Source: Paracoccaceae bacterium (GTDB taxonomy: Bacteria > Pseudomonadota > Alphaproteobacteria > Rhodobacterales > Rhodobacteraceae). From it: 48,579 nucleotides of DNA. A program made the translations under genes and the position numbers. Shown in pieces: positions 16,603-26,414 of this stretch. A model generated the notes under the pieces. That model did not search any database and was not told where the DNA came from. It saw only the letters and a list, made by a program, of their open reading frames with translations. Position 1 is the stretch's first letter. Each line of letters starts with the position of its first letter. Location of the stretch: assembly GCA_019429405.1 (NCBI GenBank), contig JAHYIZ010000020.1:1-48579 (forward strand), written 5' to 3'.

Positions 16603-17496
16603 TCAGGCACCCATGATCTTGTGCCAGCCGTGCATGCGGCTACGAAACCATGTGCGTTGCCGCTTGGCATATTGCCGCGTCGCCGCCTGCGCGGCCTCGG
16701 TTGCCGCTTCAAGCGTGGTCTCGCCGCGCAGATGTGCGACCAGTTCCGGCGCGCCGATTGCCCGCGCCCAAGGCGCTGCGGGGTTCCAGAACGGCAGCAC
16801 CGCGCGCGCTTCTTCCAGCGCTCCGGCCCCGAGCATGGCGGCAAAGCGCGCGTCGATGCGCGCGGCGAGGCGGTCACGGTCGGTCTCGATCAGCAGCGCG
16901 GAGCAGGCGGTCAGCGGTAAAAGCGGCGCGGGGGTTTCGTCTTGCCACGCGGCCAGCCCGCGCCCGGTTGCCGCCTGCACCTCCCACGCGCGCTGGATGC
17001 GCACGGGGTTCAGCCGGTCAATGCGGGCGGCGGTGGCCCGGTCAAGCTCGGCCAGCAGCGCGCCCGCGCCCTCCTGCGCCATGCGGGCGTCGGCGCGGGC
17101 GCGCACCTCGGGCGGCGTGGCCGGAATTGCGGCCAGCCCTTCGGTCAGCGCCGAAAGGTAAAGCCCGGTGCCCCCGGTCACAATCAGGCGTTGCCCGCTG
17201 GCCAGCAGCGTTGCCACCTCGCGCAGCCAGTGCCCCACCGAATACTCGGCCCCCGGTGTGATATGGCCATAAAGCGCGTGCGGCGCGGCTGCCTCATCGG
17301 CGCTTGATGGCCGCGCCGTCAGCACCCGCCAGCACGACCACACCTGCAGCGCATCGGCATTGACCACGACACCGCCCTGAGCGCGCGCCAGCGCAAGTGC
17401 CAGCGCCGATTTGCCGCAAGCGGTCGGCCCCGCGATCAGCACATGGCGGGTGGGGTCGATGCGGTCGGGGTCAAAGGTTTCGGCGGTGGTGCGCAA
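16603..17496 (-). CDS. miaA: tRNA dimethylallyltransferase
   Basis: MiaA adds a dimethylallyl group to N6 of A37 in tRNAs that read U-starting codons. The 297-residue protein has the P-loop LIAGPTACGKSALAL, the VVVNADALQVW segment (usually NADSMQVY, so S/M and Y are changed), LIVTGGTGLYLSAL, and the RLNPVRIQRAWEV helix. The only start consistent with the domain is TTG at 17496, with no clear binding site upstream. It is divergent from pyrH with about 90 bases between them. Confidence 0.9.
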   Translation of the reverse strand: MRTTAETFDPDRIDPTRHVLIAGPTACGKSALALALARAQGGVVVNADALQVWSCWRVLTARPSSADEAAAPHALYGHITPGAEYSVGHWLREVATLLASGQRLIVTGGTGLYLSALTEGLAAIPATPPEVRARADARMAQEGAGALLAELDRATAARIDRLNPVRIQRAWEVQAATGRGLAAWQDETPAPLLPLTACSALLIETDRDRLAARIDARFAAMLGAGALEEARAVLPFWNPAAPWARAIGAPELVAHLRGETTLEAATEAAQAATRQYAKRQRTWFRSRMHGWHKIMGA

Positions 17497-17587
17497 GTTT
17501 TTTGATTTCGCTCCAAGCTGCGGTTGAACCCGCCCGCCATTTGCGACACTTTGCGCGCCGAAGACAACAGGGCTTGCGGGGGCGGGA

Positions 17588-18319
17588 ATGAGTGCGAAGA
17601 GCGAGCCGAAAGTGGCTTACAAGCGGGTGATGCTGAAAATCTCGGGCGAGGCGCTGATGGGCGATCAGGGTTACGGCCTGCACCCGCCGACCGTGGCGCG
17701 GATCGCGCGCGAGGTGAAATCGGTGCATGATCTCGGCGTCGAGATCTGCATGGTGATTGGCGGCGGTAACATTTTCAGGGGCTTGCAGGGTGCCGCGCAG
17801 GGCATGGAACGGGCAACGGCCGATTATATGGGCATGCTGGCGACCGTGATGAACGCGCTTGGCATGCAGGCGGCGCTGGAAGCCGAGGGTATCTTTACAC
17901 GGGTGATCAGCGCGATCCCGATGGATCAGGTCTGCGAACCCTACATTCGCCGCCGCGCCATTCGGCACCTTGAGAAAAAGCGCGTCTGCATTTTTGCGGC
18001 GGGCACCGGCAACCCCTATTTCACCACCGATACCGCCGCCACGCTGCGCGCCAACGAAATGGGCTGCGAGGCGATCTTCAAGGGCACCAAGGTTGATGGT
18101 GTCTATGACAAGGACCCCAAGAAATTTTCCGACGCCAAGCGCTATGACACCGTCAGCTATGACGAGGTGCTGCAAAAACACCTCGGCGTGATGGATGCCA
18201 GCGCCATTGCGCTGGCGCGCGACAACAACCTGCCGATCATCGTATTCAGCCTCGACGAGCCCGGCGGTTTTCGCGGCGTGCTCAGCGGGCAGGGCACCTA
18301 TACCCGCGTGCAGGGCTGA
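17588..18319 (+). CDS. pyrH: UMP kinase
   Basis: PyrH phosphorylates UMP to UDP and works as a hexamer in pyrimidine synthesis. The 243-residue protein shows [13 protein letters not shown], the phosphate-binding IGGGNIFRG, the [19 protein letters not shown] loop, and [12 protein letters not shown]. Length fits the family. It heads the long rightward run into frr, uppS, cdsA and the lipid A genes. In many bacteria rpsB and tsf precede it; here miaA lies upstream in the other direction. A weak promoter candidate, TTGAAC at 17524 with CACTTT 17 bases later, is seen. Confidence 0.95.
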   Translation: MSAKSEPKVAYKRVMLKISGEALMGDQGYGLHPPTVARIAREVKSVHDLGVEICMVIGGGNIFRGLQGAAQGMERATADYMGMLATVMNALGMQAALEAEGIFTRVISAIPMDQVCEPYIRRRAIRHLEKKRVCIFAAGTGNPYFTTDTAATLRANEMGCEAIFKGTKVDGVYDKDPKKFSDAKRYDTVSYDEVLQKHLGVMDASAIALARDNNLPIIVFSLDEPGGFRGVLSGQGTYTRVQG

Positions 18320-18382
18320 CTTTCCAAACCTCGGCGAAGCCGTTAGAACCGCCTTGGTGCCTGTAACTAGAGGGGAAATCCC

Positions 18383-18946
18383 ATGTCAGACGATCTCGAC
18401 ATTGACATTGACGGCTTGGAACGTCGCATGGATGGCGCATTGCATGCGCTGCACCACGAATTTGCCAGCCTTCGCACCGGGCGCGCCTCGGCCTCGATCC
18501 TCGACCCCATCATGGTTGATGCCTACGGCACCATGACGCCGCTCAATCAGATTGGCACGATCAACGTGCCCGAGCCACGCATGGTCACGCTCAACGTCTG
18601 GGACAAGGCATTGGTCAGCAAGGTTGACAAGGCCATTCGCGACAGCGGCATCGGCATCAACCCGCAGCTGAACGGCACCATCGTGATGCTGCCGATCCCG
18701 GAACTCAACGAAGAGCGGCGGCGCGAACTGACCAAAGTTGCCGGGCACTACGCCGAGAACGCGCGCATTGCGGTGCGCAACGTGCGCCGCGACGGCATGG
18801 ACCATATCAAGAAGGCCAAGGCGGCGGGCATGTCGGAAGACGACCAGAAGATGTGGTCCGATGAAGTGCAGGCACTTACCGACAAGGCGATTGCGGCGAT
18901 CGACCGGGCGCTCGATGCCAAACAGGCTGAGATCATGCAGGTTTAG
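18383..18946 (+). CDS. frr: Ribosome recycling factor
   Basis: RRF splits the post-termination ribosome together with EF-G. The 187 residues match the family length, with the characteristic [22 protein letters not shown] cut at the conserved Arg, [14 protein letters not shown], and the helical C-terminal half. AGAGGGGA lies just before the ATG. Gene order pyrH-frr is highly conserved in bacteria. Confidence 0.96.
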   Translation: MSDDLDIDIDGLERRMDGALHALHHEFASLRTGRASASILDPIMVDAYGTMTPLNQIGTINVPEPRMVTLNVWDKALVSKVDKAIRDSGIGINPQLNGTIVMLPIPELNEERRRELTKVAGHYAENARIAVRNVRRDGMDHIKKAKAAGMSEDDQKMWSDEVQALTDKAIAAIDRALDAKQAEIMQV

Positions 18947-18975
18947 GCGCGCGTACAACCGACGGGGGCGGGCCA

Positions 18976-19719
18976 ATGGCCAGAAAGAAGGCGTCAGATG
19001 TTGCCGTGCCCTCCGGGCCGCAGGCAAACCATGTGGCGATCATCATGGATGGCAACGGTCGCTGGGCAACCAACCGTGGCTGGCCACGCCTTGTCGGGCA
19101 CCGCCGCGGCGCTGAACGGGTGCGCGAAATCGTGCAGGCCTGCCCGTCGCTTGGCGTCCGCTGGCTGACGATCTACGCGTTTTCCACCGAAAACTGGAAG
19201 CGCTCGACCGAAGAGGTAATCGGCCTGATGTCGCTTTTTGGCCGCTACATCGAAAAAGAGGCCGACAAGCTGAGCGCGCAGGGGGTGCGGCTGCGCTTTA
19301 TTGGCGGGCGCGCGCGGCTGGAGCCGAGGCTGCAGGACCTGATGGCGGCAATCGAGGTCCGCACCGCACCCAACACGCTGCTGAACCTGACCGTGGCGAT
19401 CAACTATGGCGGGCGTGACGAGCTGGCGCGTGCAGCGGTGCGAATGGCGGGCGATGTTGCTGCCGGGCGGCTGGCGCTGGAAGACGCGGGCGAGGCGGCG
19501 CTGGCGGCGCGGCTTGATACCGCCGACATGCCCGACCCCGATCTGGTGATCCGGACCTCGGGCGAAATGCGCACCTCCAATTTTCTGCCGTGGCAGGCGG
19601 CCTATGCCGAATACGAGTTTACGCCCACGCTCTGGCCCGATTTCACGCGGGACAATCTGGCGGCCATACTTGACCGGTTTGCCGGGCGCGAACGGCGTTT
19701 CGGCGGGGCCAAGGCATGA
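18976..19719 (+). CDS. uppS: Undecaprenyl diphosphate synthase (cis-prenyltransferase)
   Basis: UppS condenses eight isopentenyl units onto farnesyl diphosphate to give the C55 carrier for cell-wall and O-antigen synthesis. The 247-residue protein has VAIIMDGNGRWA with the catalytic Asp at residue 25, RRGAERVREIVQ, and YAFSTENWKRS. The DPDLVIRTSGEMRTSNFLPW region near the end is the family signature. Its stop overlaps the cdsA start (ATGA). Confidence 0.95.
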   Translation: MARKKASDVAVPSGPQANHVAIIMDGNGRWATNRGWPRLVGHRRGAERVREIVQACPSLGVRWLTIYAFSTENWKRSTEEVIGLMSLFGRYIEKEADKLSAQGVRLRFIGGRARLEPRLQDLMAAIEVRTAPNTLLNLTVAINYGGRDELARAAVRMAGDVAAGRLALEDAGEAALAARLDTADMPDPDLVIRTSGEMRTSNFLPWQAAYAEYEFTPTLWPDFTRDNLAAILDRFAGRERRFGGAKA

Positions 19720-20507
19720 GCGCGCCGGGCACTTGGCGCGATCTGCCCGCGCGGTTCACCTCGGCGGTCGTGATGACGGCGGTCGGGGGGGCGGCGATCT
19801 GGGCGGGGGAGCATTGGTTTTCGGCGCTGGTGGTGGCGATCACAACGGTCATGGTGTGGGAACTCGCACGCATGAGCGCGCCCGCGCGCAGTGCCGGGGC
19901 CTTGGCGCTGGCGGCTTTGGCGGCGGGGTCGCTGGCGGCGGTGCTGGTGCTGCATGTGCCCTTTGCGCTGGCTCTGCTGGCGGCGCCGGGGCTTGCGTCG
20001 CTCGCGCGGCCCCGGTTGCACCCACGCGTAGTTGCGGCCTATGCCTGCGCCCTGATGCTGAGCGGCTATGCCATGGTGGCGCTGCGCGAAGGCGCGGGGT
20101 TGGCGACGATTCTGTGGTTGCTGGCGGTGGTTGTCGCGTCGGATCTGGCGGGCTATTTTGCGGGCAAGGGCCTCGGCGGGCCAAAGTTCTGGCCCGCCAT
20201 CAGCCCGAAGAAGACATGGTCGGGCACCATCGCGGGCTGGCTGGGCGCGGCGGCGGTCGGTGCGGGCTTTGCGTTTGCGGGGCAGGGGCCATGGGTATTG
20301 GTGCTGCTTTCGCCACTGGTGGCTTTCGCGGGCCAACTGGGCGACATCATGGAAAGCTGGATCAAGCGGCGCGCCGGCGTGAAAGACAGCTCAAACATCA
20401 TTCCCGGCCACGGCGGTGCGCTTGACCGGTTCGACGCGCTCACGGGGGCGGTGCTGGCGGTGCTGGTGCTGGGCCTTTTGGACGTTCTGCCGCAGATCGG
20501 GGGCTGA
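19716..20507 (+). CDS. cdsA: Phosphatidate cytidylyltransferase
   Basis: CdsA makes CDP-diacylglycerol, the precursor of all membrane phospholipids. The 263-residue protein has about seven membrane segments and the C-terminal signature around KDSSNIIPGHGGALDRFDAL, where the SNxxPGHGGxxDRxD residues bind CTP and metal. ISPKKTWSGTIAG is also conserved. It overlaps uppS by four bases and is followed after three bases by dxr. Confidence 0.95.
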   Translation: MSAPGTWRDLPARFTSAVVMTAVGGAAIWAGEHWFSALVVAITTVMVWELARMSAPARSAGALALAALAAGSLAAVLVLHVPFALALLAAPGLASLARPRLHPRVVAAYACALMLSGYAMVALREGAGLATILWLLAVVVASDLAGYFAGKGLGGPKFWPAISPKKTWSGTIAGWLGAAAVGAGFAFAGQGPWVLVLLSPLVAFAGQLGDIMESWIKRRAGVKDSSNIIPGHGGALDRFDALTGAVLAVLVLGLLDVLPQIGG

Positions 20508-20510
20508 GAG

Positions 20511-21689
20511 ATGCGCAGCATTTCGGTGTTCGGCGCCACCGGCTCGATCGGCGAAAGCACTTTTGATCTGCTGATGCATGCGGGCGGGCGCGGTGCATTT
20601 CGCACCGTTGCGTTGACCGGCGGGCGCAATGTGGCGCGGCTGGCCGCGCAGGCCCGCGCGCTTGGCGCCGAAGTGGCGGTCAGCGCCTATGACGACTGCC
20701 TGCCCGCATTGCGCGCGGCCCTTGCCGGCAGCGGCATCGAGGCGGCTGCGGGCACCGAGGCGCTGCTCGAAGCTGCCGACCGCCCCGCCGACTGGGTAAT
20801 GAGCGCGATCATCGGCGCGGCGGGCCTGGCACCTGGGTTTCGGGCGTTGCGCCACGGCGGCACGCTGGCGCTGGCCAACAAGGAAAGCCTCGTTGCCGCC
20901 GGGCCACTGCTTATGGCCGAGGCGGCGCGGCACGGCGCGCGCATTCTGCCGGTCGACAGCGAACATTCAGCGGTGTTTCAGGCGCTGGTGGGCGAAGACA
21001 TCGCGTTGGTCGAGCGCATCATCATCACCGCTTCGGGCGGCGCGTTGCGTGACTGGCCGCTGGAGCGACTGGCGCACGCCACCGTGGCTGAGGCCTCGCG
21101 CCACCCGAACTGGGCGATGGGGCAGCGCATCACCATCGATTCGGCTTCGATGTTCAACAAGGCGATGGAGCTGATCGAGACGAGGGAATTTTTTGGTGTT
21201 GCCCCGGCGCAGATCGAGGTTCTGGTGCACCCCGAAAGCATCGTGCACGCGCTGGTAGGCTTTGCCGATGGTGCACTAATGGCGCATCTGGGCGCCCCCG
21301 ACATGCGCCATGCCATCGGCTATGCGCTCAACTGGCCCGCGCGCGGCGCGCTTCCGGTGGCGCGGCTTGACCTGGCCGCACTTGGGCAGCTCAGCTTTCG
21401 CGCGCCCGACCCGCTGCGCTGGCCCGCGCTCAGGCTGGCGCGCGAGGTGATGGAGGTGCGCGGGCAGGCCGGCGCGGTGTTCAATGCCGCCAAGGAAGTG
21501 GCGCTTGATTCGTTTATTGCAGGTCAAGTTGGCTTTATGGATATGGCGGGGCTGGTCGAAAGCACAATTGACAAAATGGTTACGCGGCAAAGCCTTGGAA
21601 ATGCCGCGACAAGCCTTGATATGGTGTTGCAGACCGATGCCGAGGCGCGCGCGGTGGCGCGGTCGCTGAGTGGCCAAGAAAAGGACTGA
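20511..21689 (+). CDS. dxr: 1-deoxy-D-xylulose 5-phosphate reductoisomerase
   Basis: Dxr makes 2-C-methyl-erythritol 4-phosphate, the committed step of the non-mevalonate isoprenoid pathway that feeds uppS. The 392-residue protein shows the NADPH-binding SVFGATGSIGEST, LANKESLVAAG, the metal-binding PVDSEHSAVFQ, and the substrate loop ASRHPNWAMGQRITIDSASM cut at the conserved NW. Length is standard. rseP starts three bases after the stop. Confidence 0.95.
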   Translation: MRSISVFGATGSIGESTFDLLMHAGGRGAFRTVALTGGRNVARLAAQARALGAEVAVSAYDDCLPALRAALAGSGIEAAAGTEALLEAADRPADWVMSAIIGAAGLAPGFRALRHGGTLALANKESLVAAGPLLMAEAARHGARILPVDSEHSAVFQALVGEDIALVERIIITASGGALRDWPLERLAHATVAEASRHPNWAMGQRITIDSASMFNKAMELIETREFFGVAPAQIEVLVHPESIVHALVGFADGALMAHLGAPDMRHAIGYALNWPARGALPVARLDLAALGQLSFRAPDPLRWPALRLAREVMEVRGQAGAVFNAAKEVALDSFIAGQVGFMDMAGLVESTIDKMVTRQSLGNAATSLDMVLQTDAEARAVARSLSGQEKD

Positions 21690-21692
21690 GGC

Positions 21693-23045
21693 GTGGATTT
21701 CATTTCGCTGCTGCCTGATTTCGGCAACCTTCTTTATACCCTCGCCGCCTTTGTGGCGGCGCTTTTGATCATCGTCACGATTCACGAATTCGGGCATTAC
21801 ATCATCGGGCGGTTGACCGGGATCCGGGCCGAAGTGTTCTCGATTGGGTTCGGGCCACGGCTGATCAGCCGTGTTGACCTGCTCGGCACCCGCTGGCAGA
21901 TCGCGGCGCTGCCGCTCGGCGGGTATGTGAAGTTTCTGGGGGATGCCAACGCGGCATCGGCCGGGGCCGATGTGGAGGCGATGGCGCACATGTCCGATGA
22001 AGATCGGCGCCACACCATGCACGGCGCGCCGGTTTGGGCGCGCGCGGCGACGGTGGCGGCGGGGCCGGTGTTCAACTTCATCCTGTCGATCCTGATCTTT
22101 GCCGGGGTGTTCCTGTGGACAGGAACCGCCACCGAGGCGCCGCGCGTTGGGTCTGTTGCGGAATTGCCGGGCGGTGCGCTTGATATTCTGCCGGGCGACC
22201 GCATCGTTTCGGTGGCGGGCATCGCCACGCCCGACTACCCGGCGGTGCGCGACGCGGTGGAAACGGTGCCCGCCGTCCCGGCGCTGCCCTATGTGGTTGA
22301 ACGCGGCGGGCAGATGCATGAGGTCGCGGGGCCTGCGCTGTTCCCGGCGCGGCTGTCGGGTATCGGCGCGGGAAGCGCTGCGGCTGATGCTGGCTTGCGA
22401 CCGGGCGACGTGGTGCTGACTGCGGGCGGGGTGCCGCTGGTGCGCTTTGCCGATTTGCAGGCAGCCGTGCTTGCCGCCGATGGCACGCCGCTTGACCTTG
22501 CGATCTGGCGTCCCGGCATGGCGCCCGGTGAAAGCCTGAACGTCACGCTGACGCCGCGCCGCACCGACCTGCCGCTGCGCGACGGCGGCTTTGAAACCCG
22601 TTGGCTGATCGGCGCCACGGGTGATTTGTTCTTCAGCCCCGAAACCCGCCGCACCGGCCTGCTTGAAGCCGTGCAGGGCGGCGCCTCGGAAACCTGGTTC
22701 ATCGCACGGTCATCGCTTTCGGGTATGTGGAACATGCTGACCGGCGCGATTTCCAGTTGCAACCTGCGCGGCCCGATCGGCATTGCCGAGACCTCGGCGC
22801 AAGCGGCTTCGGCGGGGCTTGGCAGCTTCATCTGGTTTGTCGCGGTGCTTTCGACCGCAGTGGGCCTTTTGAACCTGTTCCCGATTCCGGTGCTCGATGG
22901 CGGGCATCTGGTGTTTCACGCCTGGGAAGCGATCACCGGCAAACCCCCTGCCGAGCGTGTGCTGAACGTGCTTATGACCCTTGGTCTGGTGGTCGTGCTG
23001 GGGCTGATGGCGTTCGGGCTTAACAACGATATCTTCTGCCCCTGA
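21693..23045 (+). CDS. rseP: Site-2 intramembrane metalloprotease RseP
   Basis: RseP cuts membrane-embedded regulators and leftover signal peptides. The 450-residue protein begins with GTG. The zinc site HEFGH is at residues 31-35 in the first membrane helix, two PDZ-like regions span about 125-290, and the third zinc ligand lies in NLFPIPVLDGGHL near residue 400. It sits between dxr and bamA, the usual order. Whether it acts on an anti-sigma factor in this organism is not shown here. Confidence 0.93.
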   Translation: MDFISLLPDFGNLLYTLAAFVAALLIIVTIHEFGHYIIGRLTGIRAEVFSIGFGPRLISRVDLLGTRWQIAALPLGGYVKFLGDANAASAGADVEAMAHMSDEDRRHTMHGAPVWARAATVAAGPVFNFILSILIFAGVFLWTGTATEAPRVGSVAELPGGALDILPGDRIVSVAGIATPDYPAVRDAVETVPAVPALPYVVERGGQMHEVAGPALFPARLSGIGAGSAAADAGLRPGDVVLTAGGVPLVRFADLQAAVLAADGTPLDLAIWRPGMAPGESLNVTLTPRRTDLPLRDGGFETRWLIGATGDLFFSPETRRTGLLEAVQGGASETWFIARSSLSGMWNMLTGAISSCNLRGPIGIAETSAQAASAGLGSFIWFVAVLSTAVGLLNLFPIPVLDGGHLVFHAWEAITGKPPAERVLNVLMTLGLVVVLGLMAFGLNNDIFCP

Positions 23046-23114
23046 CGCGGCCTGACGCCCAAATTCCGCCACAAAATCCGCGTAGTTTGAGGCGGCTAGG
23101 AAAGGGCGTGAGCC

Positions 23115-23285
23115 ATGCAAATGATCACCGAAAGCTACCGCGGAATGTCGCTGCTGCTCGAGATTAACCTCGACCGCCTGCTGGTGCCGCTGGCGCTTGT
23201 TGTGGCGCTGACCGGCACCGCCATGATCGGGACCATGCTCTACGAACGTGGTTTTCCCGCGCCGGTTTATATGCACCAGCCGTAA
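23115..23285 (+). CDS. Small single-helix membrane protein, 56 residues
   Basis: I do not recognise the family. The 56-residue product has an N-terminal amphipathic part (about 1-20), one membrane helix (about 22-44, LLVPLALVVALTGTAMIGTM) and a short tail ending in MHQP. AGGAAAGGG lies just before the ATG. It is placed between rseP and bamA in the same direction, so it may take part in envelope assembly (inference from location only). Clear ribosome site, codon use like its neighbours and helix length argue that it is real. Confidence 0.6.
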   Translation: MQMITESYRGMSLLLEINLDRLLVPLALVVALTGTAMIGTMLYERGFPAPVYMHQP

Positions 23286-23309
23286 GGCCATTTCCCGCGC
23301 CGGCGGCTT

Positions 23310-23338
23310 TTGACAAGCTTCGCCAATCGGGCTAGTCA
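23310..23338 (+). promoter_or_regulatory. Candidate promoter of bamA
   Basis: A perfect -35 box TTGACA (23310-23315) is followed 17 bases later by TAGTCA (23333-23338) in a gcTAGnnN context. The -10 half is poor against the E. coli consensus, but the same gcTAG form appears before the gene ending at 3425. It would give bamA and the downstream lipid A genes a start of their own. Confidence 0.5.
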
Positions 23339-23373
23339 CAAGTATAAGATCTACACCTGGGCGGGAGATCACG

Positions 23374-25710
23374 ATGACGAGCTTGCGGCGTTTCGGCTGC
23401 GGTGTTGGCGCGCGCGTTTTGCGGCGTTTGCGGACTGGCCTCCTTTTCCTTGCAATTGCAATGGCTTATGGCACCCTTCCGGGTGTCTCGCTGGCGCAAA
23501 GCTACACGTTTTCTTCGATTCAGGTCAGCGGGCTTGAGCGGATCGAGGTTGCGACCGTGGTCAAGCTGTCTGGAATCGCCCGGGGGGCCACGGTCAGCGC
23601 AGGTGCCCTGAACGACGCTTATCAGGCGATTCAGGGTTCGGGCCTGTTCGAAAGCGTGGAGATCGTGCCACAGGGCGGAACTTTGTTGATCCGCGTGCGC
23701 GAATACCCGACCGTCAACATCATCAACTTCGAAGGCAACAGGATCCTCAAGGACGAAGAACTTGCAGGCCTGATCCGCTCACAGTCGCGCCGGGTCTATT
23801 CGCCCGCCACGGTTGAAGCTGACGCGCAACGGATTGCTGAAACCTATTCGGCGCAGGGGCGCGTTTCAGCGCGGGTGACGCCCCGGCTGATCCGGCTTGA
23901 AGGCAACCGCGTCGATATCGCGTTCGAGATCGTCGAGGGCGCTGTGACCGAGATCGAGCGGCTTTCGTTTACCGGCAACCGCGCGTTTTCCGATACCCGC
24001 CTGCGGCAGGTGCTCGGGTCAAAACAGGCGGGCATTTTCCGCAAGCTGATCCGCAGCGACTCGTTCGTGCCCGAACGTATTGATTTCGACAAGCAGCTGT
24101 TGACCGATTTCTACCGCTCGCGCGGCTACATCGACTTTCAGGTGCTGGGCGTCGCAACCGAGTTTTCGCGTGAACGCAACGCCTTTTTCCTGACCTTCAA
24201 CGTCCTGGAAGGCCAGCCCTACAGCTTTGCCGCGATCCGCACGATCAGCGAGATTGCCGGGGTTGATGCCGCCGAGTTCGAACGCGAGGTCAGGGTCAAA
24301 TCGGGTGCGGTCTATTCTCCGTCCGATATCGACAACACGATCACGCGGATGGAGGCGCTGGCGCTGAACAAGGGCCTGAGCTTTGTGCAGATCGAGCCGC
24401 GCATTACCCGCAACGACCGCGATCTGACGGTTGACCTGACGCTGGCGCTGGTGCGCGGGCCGCGGGTTTTTGTCGAACGGATCGACATTGAGGGCAATAC
24501 CACGACGCTGGATCAGGTGATCCGGCGCCAGTTCCGCACGGTTGAGGGCGACCCCTTCAACCCGCGCGAAATTCGCAACGGCGCCGAACGCATCCGCGCA
24601 CTTGGCTTTTTTGCCACCGCCGATGTCACCACCCGGCCGGGTACGGCCAGCGACCAGATCGTGGTCGATGTGAACGTGACCGAAAAGCCGACAGGGTCGC
24701 TTTCGTTCGGCGCGACCTATGGTGTGGCCGCAGGCTTTGGCGCCAACGTCAACTTGCAGGAATCAAACTTCCTTGGGCGCGGGCAATATGTGGCGCTGAG
24801 CTTCTCGACCGCGGCTAACAACGCCAACACGCTGATTACCTTCATCGAGCCACAGTTGCTGGGCCGTGATTTGCGGTTCAAGTTCAATGCCTCGCAAAAG
24901 GTGTCAGACAACGATTTCTCGTATTACAAGACCGACCGGATCGGCCTTCTTGTGTCGCTGGACTTTCCGATTTCGCGCAGCGGGCGGCTGGAAGTGCGGT
25001 ATTCTGCGGCGCGTGACGACCTGTTCGACGTTGCCCCGGCGTCATCCGCGATCCTGCAGGCAGAGGCCGGGGCGCCGATTTCAAGCGCGCTGGGCTATAC
25101 CTTTTCGCATGACACCCGGCTTGCGGGGCTTAACCCCAATGCCTCGCTGCAATTGCGCTTCGGGCAGGATTTTGCGGGTGTTGGCGGCGACGTGCAATCG
25201 CTGCGCACCACCGCGCTGATGGTGGCACAAACCAGGGTCTTCCGCGAGGCGATCACCTTGCGCGCCGAACTGGAAGGCGGCGCGGTGAACATGATGGGCG
25301 GGCAGACGAGCCGCGTGCTCGACCGCTTTTCGGGCACTGGCAAGGTTCGCGGGTTTGAGCCCAACGGCTATGGCCCGCGCGATCTCAGCGTCGGCGGCAA
25401 TATGGACGCGCTGGGCGGCAACTACTTTGCGGCGCTGCGTCTTGAGGCGCAGTTTCCGCTTGGCCTGCCCGAAGAATATGGCATCAGCGGCGGTGTGTTC
25501 TATGATGTCGGGTCGGTCTGGGGGCTGAACAATACGGCAGGCACCTCGATGGCGGTTGATGACTCGATGCACCTGCGCTCCTCCATTGGCGTGTCGCTGT
25601 TCTGGGATACGGTGATCGGGCCCTTGCGCTTCAACTTCTCGCGCGCGCTGATCAAACAGGACTATGACGTTGTGCAGGACTTTGACCTGACGATCTCGAC
25701 CCAGTTCTGA
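23374..25710 (+). CDS. bamA: Outer membrane protein assembly factor BamA
   Basis: BamA is the central beta-barrel that folds and inserts outer-membrane proteins. The 778-residue protein has a signal peptide (about 1-42, ending SLAQ) and five POTRA domains (about 43-440). A 16-strand barrel then ends in the typical terminal strand DLTISTQF. Within the barrel, GKVRGFEPNGYGPRD carries the conserved VRGF/Y substrate-binding loop-6 motif. It is followed by an OmpH/Skp-like chaperone after 13 bases. Confidence 0.95.
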   Translation: MTSLRRFGCGVGARVLRRLRTGLLFLAIAMAYGTLPGVSLAQSYTFSSIQVSGLERIEVATVVKLSGIARGATVSAGALNDAYQAIQGSGLFESVEIVPQGGTLLIRVREYPTVNIINFEGNRILKDEELAGLIRSQSRRVYSPATVEADAQRIAETYSAQGRVSARVTPRLIRLEGNRVDIAFEIVEGAVTEIERLSFTGNRAFSDTRLRQVLGSKQAGIFRKLIRSDSFVPERIDFDKQLLTDFYRSRGYIDFQVLGVATEFSRERNAFFLTFNVLEGQPYSFAAIRTISEIAGVDAAEFEREVRVKSGAVYSPSDIDNTITRMEALALNKGLSFVQIEPRITRNDRDLTVDLTLALVRGPRVFVERIDIEGNTTTLDQVIRRQFRTVEGDPFNPREIRNGAERIRALGFFATADVTTRPGTASDQIVVDVNVTEKPTGSLSFGATYGVAAGFGANVNLQESNFLGRGQYVALSFSTAANNANTLITFIEPQLLGRDLRFKFNASQKVSDNDFSYYKTDRIGLLVSLDFPISRSGRLEVRYSAARDDLFDVAPASSAILQAEAGAPISSALGYTFSHDTRLAGLNPNASLQLRFGQDFAGVGGDVQSLRTTALMVAQTRVFREAITLRAELEGGAVNMMGGQTSRVLDRFSGTGKVRGFEPNGYGPRDLSVGGNMDALGGNYFAALRLEAQFPLGLPEEYGISGGVFYDVGSVWGLNNTAGTSMAVDDSMHLRSSIGVSLFWDTVIGPLRFNFSRALIKQDYDVVQDFDLTISTQF

Positions 25711-25723
25711 GGCCTCGGCACCG

Positions 25724-26332
25724 ATGGCGCTTTTGCGCACCTTTGCATTTGCACTTGCCCTCGCCCTTGGCGGGGGCAGTGCCGTGGCGCAGGACGCGCC
25801 GCGCAGTGTGGTCAACGTGCCCAGCCCGATTCTCACGCTCGACCCTGACCGCGTCTTTGCGGGGTCGCTCTGGGGTAAGCGCGTGACGGCCCAGATCAAT
25901 TCCGAGCTTGAGGCGCTGGCGACCGAGAACGCCCGCATGGCAGACGAGTTGACGGTGGAAGAGCGCGACCTGACCGACCGCAGGGCCAGCTTGACGCCTG
26001 ATGAGTTTCGCGCCGCCGCCGACGCCTTCGACGCCAAGGTTTCCGAGATCCGTCGCACGCAGGATGCAAAGTCGCGCGACGTCGCGCGGCGTGCCGATGC
26101 CGAAAAGCTGGCCTTCTATCAGGCCTTGTTCACGCCGCTGAGCGACGTGCTCAAGGCGCGTGGCGCGGTGGCAATTCTCGACCGCGCGGCAATTTTTCTG
26201 GCGGTGGACTCGATCGACGTGACCGACGAGGTGATCGCGCGCGCCGACGCCCTTATTGGCGCGGGGCCTGCGGTCGATACACCCGAGGCCGCGCCCGCGC
26301 CTTTGGCCACCGACCCCGCAGCGGGAAACTGA
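25724..26332 (+). CDS. OmpH/Skp-family periplasmic chaperone
   Basis: Skp-type chaperones carry unfolded outer-membrane proteins to BamA. The 202-residue protein has a signal peptide (about 1-22, ending AVAQ) and an opening strand [13 protein letters not shown], like the FVDMQRVF start of Skp. A long coiled coil (about 55-130) and a final strand near [20 protein letters not shown] follow. An Ala/Pro-rich tail closes it. Sequence identity to E. coli Skp is low, but fold, size and position after bamA support the call. Confidence 0.87.
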   Translation: MALLRTFAFALALALGGGSAVAQDAPRSVVNVPSPILTLDPDRVFAGSLWGKRVTAQINSELEALATENARMADELTVEERDLTDRRASLTPDEFRAAADAFDAKVSEIRRTQDAKSRDVARRADAEKLAFYQALFTPLSDVLKARGAVAILDRAAIFLAVDSIDVTDEVIARADALIGAGPAVDTPEAAPAPLATDPAAGN

Positions 26333-26414
26333 CCCCGCAGCTTGCCAATCGCGGCCAGCGTTGCTAGCAAGCTTGCATGACCCACGAGTGACGCCGACCA
26401 GTGCAGGAGCCGCG

